From Pipra filicauda (taxonomy: Eukaryota; Chordata; Aves; Passeriformes; Pipridae): DNA of 64,000 bases. The DNA lies in assembly GCF_003945595.2 (NCBI RefSeq), contig NW_024104620.1, forward strand, positions 5,153,465 to 5,217,464. The letters are read 5' to 3'. Shown here piece by piece: positions 62,951-64,000 of the stretch (within the stretch, counting starts at the first letter, position 1; every line of letters begins with the position of its first letter). The position numbers were made by a program, and so were the translations under genes. The notes under the pieces are model-generated. The model saw only the letters and a list, made by a program, of their open reading frames with translations, searched no databases and was not told where the DNA came from.

Positions 62951-64000
62951 CTACACACTGCCTGGGTTGTAGCACAGCAGGTTGAACTCCAGGTTTTCAT
63001 CCCAGTGCCGGAGGAGCACAAAGAGCTGCTGGGCTGCAGCTTTCACTGTGGCCAGGCTGGATCCCTCCGGGAAGTCCTGCCCGCTCAGCCACAGGCTGGC
63101 TTTGGCAGCCACCAGCTCCCACTCGATGAAGTAGGAAGCTGAGCTGTGCTCCAGCCAGGCCAGGGCCACCGCCGTGGCCCAGAGCATCCCCTCGGGCTCC
63201 GTCTGCTGCTGCAGCTCCACGTGGAGGAGCAGTGCCTGCACCTCGGAGCCGTCTGTCTCCGAGCCCCGGCCGCCGTCGGCTTCCCGCTCGGCCGAGCCCC
63301 GCGTGCTCTCCGGGGAGGAGAAGCGGCGGACGGTGATGGCCGGGGGGGACAGTTCCTTCTCGGCTGTCAGGGCTCTGGAGATGCTCTCCACCGCGCTGCC
63401 CGAGGAGTGCCGGAGGCGCCCGCTGTCCTCCGTGTGGCTGCCGGGGCCTTCCAGCACCACCCCCCGAGCGGTGTCTCTGCTGGTGGGACTCTTCCCGTGC
63501 CCATCGGGGACCAGGAGCTGCTGGCTGGAGCCAAAGTTTTTGTGCTCCATGGAGGGACTGGTCTTCTTGGTGTTGTAGGAGCTGGAGGGGCTGAGGGACA
63601 GGCGGTGGCAGGCGAAGGGCGACGTCCACTTCAGCTTCTCCATGGGGATGTTGACGGCACTGCAGAAGGCCGAGTTCAGGAGAAAGGCACCACAGGCCAG
63701 CTGCAGGGACACCTGCAAGGGATGGTGGGCACACAGGGAAGCTCTGAGGCACCAACCACTTGTGGGAAGTTCAGGGAAAAGGTGTGGATGGGTGGAGCAG
63801 CTCTCTGTCTTTGAGCAGACCACTGGACGTGGTTGTCAGAGACAGCAAGAGGAGAGATCTGGGGGCATCCTCCCTCTGCTCCCCTGCAATGACCACGCAA
63901 CCCCAACAAGACCCAGGAAGGAGCTGCTCACCAGGGGAAGGTAGTTCATGCTCTCATTGTCACCCTCAGAGCTGGCTTTGCTCCCTCGGTTTGGAGATTT
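62951..64000 (-). CDS. VWA5B1: von Willebrand factor A domain-containing protein 5B1, C-terminal part
   Basis: Two exons are seen: the end of the penultimate exon (64000-63932, 23 codons ending NYLPL, running off the window) and the last exon (63712-62951, 254 codons to the TAG stop). The phase 0 junction has a GTGAGC donor and a TTGCAG acceptor. The part shown has a Ser-rich linker (SLSPSSSYNTKK, RRFSSPESTRGS) and then the conserved C-terminal module with TAVALAWLEHSSASYFIEWE, WLSGQDFPEG and LLRHWDENLEFNLLCYNP, as in VWA5B1. The VIT and VWA domains lie outside the window. The molecular function of this family member is not known. Position next to CAMK2N1 agrees with the human order. Confidence 0.9.

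Noticed and set aside
63146..63814. 222-residue plus-strand frame opposite VWA5B1
   Set aside because: Antisense shadow of the last VWA5B1 exon; it extends across a proven intron border.

Overview
This is nuclear DNA of a bird. The evidence is many CR1 LINE 3' ends, LTRs of the avian ERV type, short introns, GC-rich gene-dense sequence full of minisatellites (as on avian microchromosomes), and exon-by-exon similarity to vertebrate genes. The gene set suggests the counterpart of chicken chromosome 21 / human 1p36. The bird order cannot be fixed from the window alone.

Layout, left to right: CASP9 (minus, 5' part, residues 1-243); a 3.1-kb spacer built almost wholly of nested transposable elements; DNAJC16 (plus, complete, 14 coding exons); AGMAT (minus, complete, 7 exons); PINK1 (minus, complete, 8 exons); a roughly 1-kb GGAAT-rich minisatellite just upstream of PINK1; CDA (minus, complete, 4 exons); FAM43B (plus, intronless); MUL1 (plus, 4 exons); CAMK2N1 (plus, 2 exons, unusual N-terminal half); a 12-kb gene-free stretch with repeats and candidate regulatory elements; and the last two exons of VWA5B1 (minus). 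I rebuilt exon borders by hand from splice sites, reading phase and similarity to human proteins. Every internal exon length agrees with its phase.

Several products act at mitochondria: PINK1 (damage-sensing kinase), MUL1 (outer-membrane E3 ligase), AGMAT (matrix ureohydrolase) and CASP9 (activated after cytochrome c release). This is a feature of the ancestral gene neighbourhood, not an operon; each gene has its own promoter. DNAJC16 is an ER-membrane J protein, CDA a pyrimidine salvage enzyme, FAM43B a PTB-domain protein and CAMK2N1 a CaMKII inhibitor.

Main points for a second look: the nested CR1/LTR/LINE structure between CASP9 and DNAJC16, including a 5'-truncated LINE tail that is not CR1; the AGMAT-PINK1 junction, which joins two blocks about 5 Mb apart in human; the divergent first half of CAMK2N1; palindromic RFX X-box motifs at the MUL1 promoter and in flanking noncoding DNA; and minisatellites at or in the 5' parts of several genes. 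I saw no sign of a wholly new biological system.
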